DNA from: Cylindrotheca closterium
Lineage: Eukaryota > Bacillariophyta > Bacillariophyceae > Bacillariales > Bacillariaceae
Assembly (NCBI GenBank): GCA_933822405.4
Contig: CAKOGP040002358.1
Location: 2,339-66,338 of the forward strand
Length of the DNA stretch: 64,000 bases
Direction of reading: 5' to 3'
Below, piece after piece: positions 10,463 to 20,105 of this stretch. The position numbers and the translations under genes were made by a program. The notes below the pieces were generated by a model that ran no database searches, was not told the DNA's origin, and saw only the letters and a program-made list of their open reading frames with translations. Every line of letters starts with the position of its first letter. Position 1 is the first letter of the stretch.

Positions 10463-11482
10463 CTGCCTCCTTCTTTCCATCCTTTGGTTTATTTTCCCTG
10501 TACCTTTACCTTCATTAGGTTGGTATTTTTCTTGGTACAGGTTCGCTCCCGGATTTTTAATCACATCCATGTGAATCTTCAACATATCTTGTGCTTTGCT
10601 GACCGTCTTTGGATAGTATTCCACTTCCCTGCAATAGTTCGTCTGAAGATCCAGCATTAGAGGAGCTGTTCTTGTTTGATCGCAGTTGCACAGAAATCCT
10701 GTTGCAAGAACGGCATCTTTGAACTTGTCTTGATCAGCAGTATCGGTGCTAGCAATAGCAGCATACGATTTTGTCTTGACCGCAAAATTTCAGAACCAGG
10801 CAACGCCATGTAGATCTTGCAGGACTTCAGCATGTCTCAAGAATTGTTCCTTGAAATGCATCAAGTTTTTGTTTGTTCCTTGCTTCATCGCAAAGCACTT
10901 TTGGTTGGCTTCCCAGAAATCCAAGAAGTCATACTCAGCATCAGCACTCTTCTTCATGAATTGTTCAATATGTTTCAAGAGTTTGATTGGATCTTCAAGA
11001 GTAGTCGTGAAATTGGCTTCACCTTGAAGCTTGATATCCATTGCCTTTGTCACAAACTTCAGCATGACATTTGATTTGACGGTTCTCTTGTTTGTCTCAA
11101 AGTAGGCTGATCTTCTTATGGTCTTGTCAAGCTTTGCAGAATAGAGAATCTTGTTTTGGGCCATCTCTGTTTCTCTTGCAACAGCTTCAGTTTGAGTTGG
11201 AGCGTTCAATCTTGGAGCAATCGCATTGAAGTCAATCGACTTCCCATTGCAAATCGATTTCACCATGTCTTCTGAGCACTTCATTCCCAAAGCTTGGATG
11301 TAGTCGATCACTCTTTCTTTGGCATCTTCGTACAACGATCTTGCCTTTCCATCTTTTTCACCTTTCGTTGAAAATAGATGTTTCACAACTGTTAGACTTG
11401 GATTGCTCTTGACTTTCTGAGGAGTCACAAGTCCTCTTCCACCACCAGATGAAGAACGCCCCATCGTCAACGAATCACTCAC
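10463..11482 (-). pseudogene. Copia gag
   Basis: It starts MSDSLTMGRSSSGGG and continues as a helical, charged protein: HLFSTKGEKDGKARSLYEDA, IDYIQALGMKCSEDMVKSIC, TTLEDPIKLLKHIEQFMKK. An in-frame TGA at 10790-10792 follows GVAWF. The same frame then resumes with NFAVKTKSYAAIASTDTADQ and reaches LQTNYCREVEYYPKTVSKAQ. A frameshift near 10490 leads into the zinc knuckle frame. Gag would package the element RNA into virus-like particles. The identity is inferred from position upstream of the CCHC knuckle and protease. Confidence 0.75.
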
Positions 11483-11939
11483 TCCTTTGTAGATTGGGCA
11501 GTGCTGTTCTTGACGTAAATTTGTTTTGTTGCCTTTTGTGATTGAATGTTAGAATAAAGCAAAATGTGCTCTATCGTGAGTGCCTTTAGAGCTCAGATCA
11601 AACTCTCTGCAATCTAAATTTGAATCGACTGTACACCACTTTCACAACAATAGTTCTCCTGTGTTAGGTATACTTTGAGTGAAATTGTTCCTATTTGATT
11701 AACGTTTGGCTTGAATTGATGATTCAATCACAAAAGTGAGTTCAACGATTTTCCCTTGGAAAACCCATTCTTTACGGAACTCAATTTGACTTCTACGAGG
11801 ATTCTGTGTTGGATTCAGTACTTTGGGACATCTTGTATTATTCCCTACTGGATCGAATTCTGACATCACAATCAAAGTCCGATTGTGCCTTTCAAATCTT
11901 TGTGCTTGAATAGTTTTCTTGGAACGTAAAAAAACTCAT
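11483..11939. other. unassigned sequence, probable 5' leader/LTR region of the minus-strand Copia
   Basis: No ORF of note. Its position just upstream of gag on the minus strand makes an LTR and leader likely, but no matching copy exists in this window to confirm the LTR ends. Confidence 0.35.
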
Positions 11940-12333
11940 ATCCCAACACCCACCAACCTCAGGAGGCAACATCCCCTCCCTCTTCTGTCATTGAGCTATA
12001 GCATCAATCCAGTGACATGGCCTTGTCCGGCCCTCATGGCTGGGTCCCTGAGTCCATCACTATTGATGGCAGCAAAGTTTGTCTCTGGTCCAGCCTCTCC
12101 TTGCCGGTACTCTTTGTGTCATGAGTGACGGCTCTTACAAAGCTAAAGTGGGCACAGCCTGCGCACAGATTCTCACCACCGACCGGACCAACATCATCTG
12201 GATCACTTGCCAGACCCCTGGCAGCTTTGATGATCAGAGCTCCACCAGTAGCAAACTCATCGGCCTTCTGCCCTCCCTCATGGTGCTCAAGTGGATGGCT
12301 CAGATTGCCCAACTGAAACTCTTTGCCAGTCAC
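11940..12333 (+). pseudogene. non-LTR retroelement relic, 5' part of RNase H domain
   Basis: The readable part begins near 12015 in a degenerate frame (GPHGWVPESITIDGSKVCLW). From about 12118 it becomes an RNase H domain: MSDGSYKAKVGTA (first Asp), then PGSFDDQSSTSSKLIGLLPS. The usual catalytic Glu of the SEL motif is Lys here. The frame is cut at 12333 by an LTR retrotransposon and resumes at 16315. It looks like a 5'-truncated 3' end of a LINE-like element, as is typical for non-LTR insertions. Confidence 0.7.
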
Positions 12334-12829
12334 TGTTGGATATATTATGATTTTCAAAGTAAAAGATGTGGACTGATACAACTAGAAATATTGCGCGTGG
12401 CGAGTCAGAAAAAGGATCATATTTCTATGGAAATCCTATTGATGATGTAAGAAAGCAAGATCCAAGTAGGATCCAAAGTTGGATACTAATCAAAGTACCG
12501 GCTACAGTGGAAGGTGAATGGATAGACAAGGTGAACGGATAAACAAGTTGAACTTGCAGCACATCAGGCTGACAAAGAGAGAATTCTGAGAATTTCCACT
12601 GAGCTGGAGAAGAAAGAGTCAAAGTCAAAAATTGACAGATTGTTCTCAGTTTTTATGATATAACACAAGCAACGAGTGAATTGGTTGATAAAGTAGGGTC
12701 TCTGATAGATCTATATACTCCTATATACTGTAGATTCATATACTTAGAAGGCAACAATACCTGGACAGCTAAATTGCAGTCAATTGAACATGTAGATTGC
12801 AGGCAGCAGTGGATCGCTTCCTTCTAAAA
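12334..12829 (+). repeat. 5' LTR of the nested Copia
   Basis: The sequence aligns with 14589-14906 plus 16129-16314, sharing AAGATGTGGACTGATACAAC, the TAGATCTATATACT segment and GGATCGCTT(C/A)CTTCTAA. Compared with the 3' LTR it lacks about 45 bp near its start. The many differences indicate an old insertion. Confidence 0.85.
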
Positions 12830-13229
12830 TATTATAAAAAGTCACTGAATCAAATTGGGGGTCGATATATTCCTACGACTTGAAAGAATAGGAACTTGCT
12901 CATGATTAGTGGTAGATTTCAGAGTTCTGGATGTGGTTTCAATGGAAGAAATGCTGGACAAAACAGTTTGCTGCAAGGCCAAGGTAATTGTCAATATAAT
13001 ATTCAGTCGAAGGAAAACCAGGAGTGGTAAATCTTCTGTTCAGGATGGAATAAAAATGAGACCAACCAAACAATAATCACAGTCAACCAAGGTATAACCA
13101 ACAATACCTGAATTGAAACAAACTGAAGTACACCTCGTTAAAGAACAGGAGTGCGATGAGAAAAAGGAAAAAGTCAAGAAATTGAAAGGTTCTTTGAATG
13201 AAATAATTTAAAAAAAAGAGTCGAAATAT

Positions 13230-14525
13230 CATCTACTATTCCAACAGGTTGGAAGTGACAAGAAAGCCAAATATGGAAGAGATGAAGCAACTCTGATCGC
13301 ACGATTCATGCAACAAATCAAGGATAAAATCCAAAATGAAGGAGCATCGTTTATCCAACAATACTACCTGAATAAGGGACTGAAAATATTCAAAGAAGAA
13401 GGTGACAGAGCTGTGATGAAAGAGCTTGATCAATTGGTACAACAAGAATGTTCGGAACCAATTCATGTTGACGACATGACTGATTTGGAAAAAAGAAGAG
13501 CCCAAGATGCTATGATGTGATTGGCTGAGAAAAACACTGGTGAAATAAAAGGAAGATGTGTCTACAAAGGAGATGGAACTTGAGAATGGCTATCTTGATA
13601 GGATACGTCAAGTCCAACTGTAGCATTGGAAGCAACTATGATCACATGTGTGATTGATGCGTATGAAGGACAAGATATGATGTCTTTGGACATTCCAAAT
13701 TCATTCATCCAAACTCAAATACCGATTGATGTAAAATTGAGAGTGACAATAAAGATCACTGGATTATTGGTCAACATGATGATACGACTGGGAAGTTCAA
13801 GGAAAATGAATGGTGTAACACACCAGCAAGTAATGATTTATTATCAATGGGAAAAGGAGAAAAATTGTATGATGAGAAACGTGAAAGATTTCACACATTC
13901 ATTGCCAAAGGATTATTTCTGAGTAAGATAGCAAGATTGGATATTGCGCCAACTATTTCAGTGCTTTTGACAAGAGTACAGAAACCAAATCATACGGATT
14001 GGAAGAAGCTAGTGAAGCTGATGTATTATCTGAATGGAACAAAGGGAATGCACCTGATGTCAAATGGTATATTGATGCATCATTTGCAGTTCATCCAGAT
14101 TTCAGAAGTCACACTGGAGGTTTATTGACTATGGGTGAAGGAGGACTACAAATAATCTCAAAGAAACAGAAGTTGAACAGTGGAAGCTTGACAGAAGCCA
14201 AACTGATTGGTGTTGATGATGATGCAACACAGATATTGTGGACAAAATTATTTGTGGAAGCACAAGGTTATCCTGCTAAGAGAACATCCCATATCAGGAT
14301 AACAAGAGTTCTATTCTATTGGAAAAGAATGGACGTGATAGTGCTGGAAAGCAAAGTCAAGCTTTGAACATTCAATATTTCTTTATGACTGATCAAGTCA
14401 AGAAAGCAAATGTGACTACTGAATATTGTCCAACTGAAAAGATGTGGGGAGATTTCATGAGCAAACCTCTACAGGTTCAAAAATTCTTGGAACTCAGACC
14501 ATTGATCCAAGGAGAACAAGTTTAG
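13230..14525 (+). pseudogene. Copia RT/RNase H remnants inside the nested element
   Basis: Frames in order: an RT N-terminal region (RAQDAMM, then LAEKNTGEIKGRCVYKGDGT, ITCVIDAYEGQDMMSLDIPN and SFIQTQIPIDVKLRV); a thumb region (FHTFIAKGLFLSKIARLDIA, DWKKLVKLMYYLNGTKGMHL); and RNase H (DVKWYIDASFAVHPDFRSHT, LNSGSLTEAKLIGVDDDATQ, YFFMTDQVKKANVTTEYCPT, EKMWGDFMSKPLQ). The central RT part with the YVDD box is missing, a deletion of several hundred bases near 13800. In RNase H the usual TEAEL motif reads TEAKL. Confidence 0.8.
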
Positions 14526-14910
14526 GAGCAAAGCAATTTCCTTTGATGTTCTGTTATCATCAACCATGTTAATGAAACAGCAGGAGTGTGTTGGATATAT
14601 TAGGATCTTCAAAATACATATTTGGAGAAACGAGAAAAAGAGAATAAATGTGAACGATAGAGAAAAGATGTGGACTGATACAACTAAAAATATTGCACGT
14701 GGCGAGTGAGAAAAAGGATCATATTTCTATGGAAATCATCCTATTGATGATGTAAGAAAGCAAGATCCAAGCAAGGTCCAAAGTTTGATACTAATCAAAG
14801 TACCGACTACAGTGGAAGGTGAATGGATAAACAAGTTGAACTTGCAGCATATCAGGCTGACAAAGAGAGAATTCTGAGAATTTCCACTGAGCTGGAGAAG
14901 AAAGAGTTAA

Positions 14911-16124
14911 GAGACCGTTTTGGAGAAAATCAGTTGCAAAAATGACAGACGGTTTCAGGGGAGATTTGCGGGTAGCTGTATTGATTCTGGGGGGGGAGAA
15001 CCCGTTATTTTGATTGCGTAGAATATGTACCAAGCCTGAAGTATGTAGAATATGCTACCTCATTTTCGTACAAATGATGGGATTTAAATAGTTGTTATTA
15101 TTATGAAACCAGCAGCCCGCGGGTCACATTTTCACAAAAACTCCAACCACTAACGGCATGATGGCATTCAAAACGTGTTCGAAACGTCTACAAGTCTCAA
15201 AACAATCACAGCAACATTAATCTTTTATATTTATTGATGTAGTTCACCCTAATCTTAGCCAGCTGCAAGAAACACATGATCAGATTGTCATTGTTCCTCT
15301 TGATAATACTTCTTTTCAAACCATCATAAACCATCATCATGGGGAGGAATACTCCATGCGAGTCCAACTCTTGTTTGTGGAAATTCCCAAGAAAGAAAAC
15401 TTGAGAGAAGATATATGTCCAATGTGCAAGGAGTTGGATGGGAAAACTCAGTTTTACTTGGCCAGTCACAATATTGCACACAAAGGTGTCTGCCACATTT
15501 TGCACCCACATCTTTGGCAAGCGACCAAGGAGGATCCATCCAATCCAAGTGAGAACCGTCGTCAAAAGCGAAATCGTACCTTAACAGATCAATACGAAGC
15601 TTGTGCATTGAAAGGAGCGCACCAAATGATGTGCAATCGACCTGATGCTGCTCTATCTGCTTGATATTTGTGTATCAAGCTTGAATGGAATGGCGGTAAA
15701 GAGAGCAAAGTTGATTGACTTGAATTTGGACAAATCTCGCATTGATGCCATGATTTCTGAAGGTTCAGATCGCATCGAGATGTTCACTGTAAGTATTGCA
15801 GCGTCTTGGGGAAACAACCTGCGTGCAGAGGCTCGAAGAGGAAGAGTTTGCCCGAATCCAGGAACTTGCAGCCTCTGAGAATGACTAGAAGTGAAAATTT
15901 TGAAACAAAAAGTCACAGTTTAGAAAGCGGCTTAATTTTTTGTTGCTATTTAGTTTTTCTTGAAATATTATGGTTTCAGTAGGTTGTTGCCATTGCATAG
16001 AAGCTAGATCAACCTTTTCAATTCAAAAATGTAGATGTTGTTACATTGTTATGGACGTTATCGTCATTGTGACTTTTGGTGTGCGTGTCCCCAAAATGTG
16101 ACTTTTTTTGTGGAAAACCGTCTC
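14911..16124. mobile_element. 1,214-bp TTAA-flanked transposon with short inverted ends
   Basis: It is flanked by TTAA at 14907-14910 and 16125-16128. The ends are GAGACCGTTTTGGAGAAAA and, reverse-complemented, GAGACGGTTTTCCACAAAA (14 of 19 identical). TTAA duplication is typical of piggyBac, but piggyBac ends usually begin CCC/CCY, so the superfamily is open. No transposase is visible; the + strand instead has gene-like sequence (separate entry). Probably non-autonomous. Confidence 0.75.
15356..15890 (+). pseudogene. gene-like fragment inside the TTAA element
   Basis: The first frame (15356-15664) includes ENLREDICPMCKELDGKTQF and YEACALKGAHQMMCNRPDAA. A +1 shift near 15650 leads into LDICVSSLNGMAVKRAKLID and DAMISEGSDRIEMFT. 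A GTAAGT at 15790 and CAG ending at 15831 bracket a 42-bp intron-like segment; splicing would continue with RLEEEEFARIQELAASEND and a TAG. I cannot name the family. An intron-bearing, frameshifted coding piece suggests a captured host gene fragment, which is inference. Confidence 0.4.
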
Positions 16125-16314
16125 TTAAAGTCAAAAGTTGACAGATTGCTCTCACTTTGTATAATATAAAACATGCAACAAGTGGATTGGTTGATAAAGT
16201 AGGGTCTCTAATAGATCTATATACTTCTATATACTGTAAATTCATATACTTAGAAGGCAACAACTAAATTGCGGTCAATTGAACAGGTAGATTGTGGATC
16301 GCTTACTTCTAACA

Positions 16315-17065
16315 GTCATCCCTCCGTTGAGATGCCCTGCAACGGCCTTGTTGCCTTGGATAATGCCTTTGCCAAAGCCCACCTGTCCTCTTCTGGCGCT
16401 CAGTTTGACCTTGCCTCTACCATCCGGGCCCTGCTTTGCACCCTTCCCCTTGAAGTCCTTCTGCGCCACATCAAGGGACATCTGGACAAGCACCTACCCT
16501 TCTCCCAACTGGACTGGTGGGAGCAGAGAAATGTGGAAGTTGACGCCAAAGCCCAGGCCTACCGTTGTCTCCTGGAGTCCACGGGTTGATCTGCTGCCTC
16601 CAACCCACGCTTCTTCAACAAACCTGTGGTTCTCTTCACTGATGGCATCAGGTCGTCTCGCCTGGACAAAGCTCACATCATGGAGCTAGTCTCCCTTCCG
16701 GCCCTTCACAAGTATTGGTCCACAAAGGACCGCTTCTCTGAGCAGTCCATCCCTGAGGTCGATTGGTTGTCCCTTGCAAGAGGCATGAAGGCCCTCCCCT
16801 TCAACGCTGGACACCCAAGCATATCTTGGGTATGACAGGTGTGGGAAAATTCTTAGCCATCTGGAATCCTTTGGCTAAGAGCTCTTGTCCCCAGTGCACT
16901 TCTTGCCCAGTAGAAGATCACCTCCATGTCCCTTGCTGCCCCGCACCGACCGCAGCTGCTGAATGGTCCAATCGTCATCTTGCCTTCCGGACCTGGATGC
17001 AAACTCAAGAGACCTCTCCAGAGATAGAGGCCTTCCTGTTCGGCTACCTGAAGACCGTCCGTTAA
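16315..17065 (+). pseudogene. non-LTR retroelement relic, rest of RNase H and C-terminal zinc-finger-like region
   Basis: The relic resumes in frame with the part before 12333 (LKLFASH then PSVEMPCNGLVALDNAFAK). It continues RALLCTLPLEVLLRHIKGHL and DWWEQRNVEVDAKAQ, the later RNase H motifs (Asp in LDNA, the HIKGH histidine region, Asp in VEVDA). A stop at 16587 and frame changes follow. The end of the reading has a Cys/His cluster, CPQCTSCPVEDHLHVPCC, and finishes AFLFGYLKTVR at 17065. A palindromic CATAATAATATTTTATTATG lies directly after the stop. Confidence 0.7.
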
Positions 17066-17212
17066 CATAATAATATTTTATTATGCCCATCCGACGTAAA
17101 ATCTCAGACAGTCACGGCAAGTGCTTCCTTGCAACCCGCCGGCGTCATCCAACGGATGCTATAACTATATACCGCACGATCAATGTCTGATCCAAGATTT
17201 TTAAAATCCAGC

Positions 17213-19017
17213 CGAGTGGAGCTACAAGTAAATTGACGGCACACCTTGCGCCAGCAGTCATCATTCACAGATCGTAGAGCCAATGTCATTGGTGACACGT
17301 GTCACAATATCCGATGATCAGGCCGGCTTGCGTGATCCCTTGCGTAAAGAAAAAACTTGCAACAACAAACAAGACACAAAAAACATCATCACCACAATAA
17401 GTTGCTGAAAGCTATCCCATTGCCCGCAGCATAGTTGCTCAACTCAACAATCTTCTCTCTCCACCACTAGTCTGTAGCGACATTTCCAAACTCCTCAGAG
17501 ACAGGTTCCTCCATCCACTTGTGCACAGTCTAGCTTTTTACACATCTGTTTTTCATTTGCATTGTGCGGAGTGACATACAGTGTGTAACTAGGAAAGTTT
17601 TTTTGTGTTGTGTCTTGTCCTTGCCTCTTGTAGGTTGGGGGCTTGGCGCGGTGAAGTACTATGATGGCAGGATTGTCTACAGGTAGGAACAATGGTACTG
17701 CTGGCAAGGGTCGAAGGAAGAAGAAGGGTTAGGGCAGGCTAATAGTTCAATATTCCAACTACATTTGCGTTAGGAAAATTTGTAAACAAAGACAAAGAGC
17801 GACAAGTCTACAACCTTGCTGATATCTTTCTAAAGCATTTGCCTACAGCTTGTCCTTTTCTTACAGAATACACTGGCTACAAGACCTAGTGGAAATGTAT
17901 CCTCGAGGTACTGCAAAAACCCAAGAATCATCGGAGCGAGAGTATTTCCACCGCAGTGAATAATGCTGGAATTCTCCTGCCTCCTGATGTGCAGCAAGCT
18001 TGGCTGATACAACAACAGTGTATCAACTTTGGCGAGACAAAGCTATCAGGGTCCAGCCAGTCAAGGTGTTTGCTTCTTGTTTGCTTCTTGAGAGTGTGGA
18101 GTTCTAGTCCTATCCTACAATGTTGACCGTCACTTTGACCAACCACTGGCACTGCCCCTTGCCAAAGAAAACCTTCATGTTGCTTTTAAATGATTCCTGG
18201 TCCACAGTTATATGGCACCATGATTCCCAGGCAAGAAACCAATGAATTGCCTCCATCACCTGCAGGATCATCAAATGTGAAATGATCAAACTCCGCATGC
18301 CCTCCTACTCCCCCATCAGTGTTGCTTATTGCTTTGTTTGTGCTTCACACCAATAGATTTGATACAGCACTGTCTTGTCCCCAACATTAACTGTGATTGT
18401 TCTGTCTGTTTCATTCCAATTTTTGAGCATCTACTTTTCAATTTGTACTCATCATGATGATATGGAGCGGCATCAGCCTTATACAGGGTGACAAGTCTTG
18501 TTGTTGTTTGTTGTTTGTACATAGGTCTTCTTCTTCCATGAAGTACTAGAACGTTTCCCATCATGAGAGAGTATCTCAAGTAAATTCGACTAGTTGAGAT
18601 CATGGAATTACTATGCATGTGGATGGGAACGTTTAGACCTTCCATCAAGAGGCCACTGCAACAGCCTGTTGCTCTGTGTCTTCTGGTGGATGCCCTCCCC
18701 ACAGCAGAGAACTTGCAAGAAGGTGGCTACTAGCCAATTCTTGCAGCTTGTAGAAAAGAGTCGGAGAGGGAGTTGAAAAACAAGCATGCTTGCAATATCT
18801 AGTACTTGCAGCTCTTTTGTTCTGTCTTCATGTTTTGGAACTTTGATTCAGCAGCTGCCAACTTCTGCTTTTAAAGTAATCCTGAAGAACAGGGTAAAGT
18901 AGTTTTGGACTTCAGTGAATTACCCACTTCTTCAGTGAGAGAAAGCGCGTCAACACCACGGATGAGGGTCAGGGAAAGGCGTGAGGTGTGCCGGCGATTT
19001 ACTTGTAGCTCCACTCG
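17213..19017. mobile_element. 1.8-kb element with 40-bp terminal inverted repeats, carries a decayed 5' region of the 47.9-kb transposon
   Basis: Ends 17213-17252 and 18978-19017 are inverted copies with 36 of 40 bases identical (core GAGTGGAGCTACAAGTAAAT). Inside, about 17280-17735 aligns with 47990-48430 of the large transposon: shared pieces include GTCATTGGTGA, CAGCATAG, CCTCAGAGAC, AGCTTTTTACACATCTGTTT and GAAAGTTTTTTTGTGTTGTG, and the ORF start MMAGLSTGR beside MMPGSSTGR in the large element. That ORF stops after about 23 codons here. The inner 17.75-18.9 kb has no gene I recognise. The TIR sequence differs from that of the large element. Target duplication not found. Confidence 0.7.
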
Positions 19018-19149
19018 CGCACTGGGTGCTTGCTCTGTCTATAGCCCGAGATTCAAAGCCCAAACGCATTCGATTCGCAGAGCATCATCGTCACGCGACA
19101 ATAGCAACGCAACAAAACAATTCTTGTACCTCATTCACAACAGACGAAC

Positions 19150-19911
19150 ATGAGCCCTTCCAAGTTTCGAGGCATTGTCAATGACGAAAAGAAGCTTTTG
19201 ACAGAATTGTGCGAGAAATGGGAAAAAGTGCTCACCATTGAGTCCGAGTCTACGGCCGATGAAGCTGCCACCAATAAAGAAGGAAAAGAAGTTCCAACAG
19301 GCGAAGACGGTCCTCCCAGTTCCAGAACGAGATCCAAGACGCAAGCGACTGGTACTAACAATAATAATGCTACCGATGTTGAAGGAAATATGGACGCATC
19401 AAAACCCGCCACCGAACAACAGTCATTACCAGACCAAAAGACTAAGCCAGCCGTCGTCATACCTGTGGAAGATGAAGAACTGATTGGGCTTGTCCGTGCC
19501 ACGACAGGACAAGGTCGTATGCTCTTAAGACAGCGATTTGTTCAATTCGAAAGCCTTATTGATGATGCGGAGAACAAAACTAGTGAGAAACCTATTCGCG
19601 ACGACGATTTGCAAGGATTCTGGGATATGATTGGCTTTCAGGTAGACGACATGAAGGAAAAGTTTCAAGTGTTGGAACAAGCGGAAGCTAACGATTGGAA
19701 ACTAGTACCGCCCGAAACGAAAAAGGAGCCACCGAAAGTAGCGTCCAAACCAAAGGCTGTGAAACCCTCGTCGAGTACCGGGAGCAATACTAGTAGAATC
19801 AAGAAAGCTGCCCCAACCAGTGGGATGAAAGATTTCATCGCCCAGAAGAGGCGAGAAGCTGCTGCTGCGAGAAAGAAGCAACTGCAAGAAGAAGCAGAAG
19901 CGGGGAACTAG
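19150..19911 (+). CDS. GKAP/DLGAP-family protein (HURP-like)
   Basis: This is a 253-aa intronless protein. An N-terminal segment NDEKKLLTELCEKWEKVL matches the start of the GKAP domain. After a Thr/Asn-rich disordered insert comes the core: DEELIGLVRATTGQGRMLLR, QRFVQFESLIDD, DLQGFWDMIGFQVDDMKEKF and a trailing EANDW. In animals this C-terminal region is shared by synaptic GKAP/SAPAP proteins and by the mitotic microtubule-binding HURP (DLGAP5). A diatom copy is more plausibly HURP-like, acting in spindle or microtubule work; that is inference. The C-terminus is basic and Ala-rich. The start lies 133 bp beyond the right end of the 1.8-kb element, so that element forms part of its promoter region. 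Confidence 0.8.
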   Translation: MSPSKFRGIVNDEKKLLTELCEKWEKVLTIESESTADEAATNKEGKEVPTGEDGPPSSRTRSKTQATGTNNNNATDVEGNMDASKPATEQQSLPDQKTKPAVVIPVEDEELIGLVRATTGQGRMLLRQRFVQFESLIDDAENKTSEKPIRDDDLQGFWDMIGFQVDDMKEKFQVLEQAEANDWKLVPPETKKEPPKVASKPKAVKPSSSTGSNTSRIKKAAPTSGMKDFIAQKRREAAAARKKQLQEEAEAGN

Positions 19912-20105
19912 TACAAGGTAATCTATTTTATCCTATTACTTTTAACAATAGGGGGGGAAATATTAATAATACAATTGTCATGTGATTCAAATCATGTGTT
20001 GGTCTTTTATCAAAATACGAATACACTTTGCGGGCCAAATAACTATGACCCAGGATAAAAATAACTCATACAAGAAAAAAGTGGCAAGCAACAACGAACA
20101 CTACT

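Larger units (their letters stand above)
8076..11482 (-). mobile_element. CoDi-like Copia retrotransposon, 5' part (gag, protease, integrase), decayed
   Basis: Read on the minus strand from ATG at 11482, the element runs gag, zinc knuckle, protease, integrase and the start of the integrase-RT spacer, then stops before reverse transcriptase. It is remarkably readable: one frameshift near 10490 and four in-frame stops (10790, 9303, 9291, 8610). The order protease-integrase before RT is that of Copia. The missing 3' half may correspond to the oppositely oriented RT/RNase H piece at 6766-7896, or that may be another copy. Flanking LTRs were not identified; the 5' LTR should lie at 11483-11930. 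Confidence 0.88.
12334..16314 (+). mobile_element. LTR retrotransposon (Copia) inserted in the RNase H relic, internally deleted
   Basis: The element starts TGTTGGATAT and ends TTCTAACA. It is flanked by GTCAC (12329-12333) and GTCAT (16315-16319), a 5-bp target duplication with one mismatch. Its LTRs are 12334-12829 and 14589-16314, the second interrupted by a 1.2-kb element. The internal part holds only RT and RNase H sequence, in several frames; gag, protease and integrase are missing. Removing it reconnects the RNase H frame of the host relic, which confirms the boundaries. Confidence 0.88.
14589..16314 (+). repeat. 3' LTR of the nested Copia, split by a TTAA-flanked element
   Basis: The left part is 14589-14906 and the right part 16129-16314. 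The preceding AACAGCAGGAG is a plausible polypurine tract. At the split the intact 5' LTR reads AAGAGTCAAAGTC, while here AAGAG is followed by TTAA, the insert, a second TTAA and AGTC. One C-to-T change in the LTR thus created the target site. Confidence 0.88.

Noticed and set aside
15206..15608. Minus-strand frames inside the TTAA element as a transposase
   Set aside because: They are antisense to the more protein-like + strand frames and show no transposase motif.
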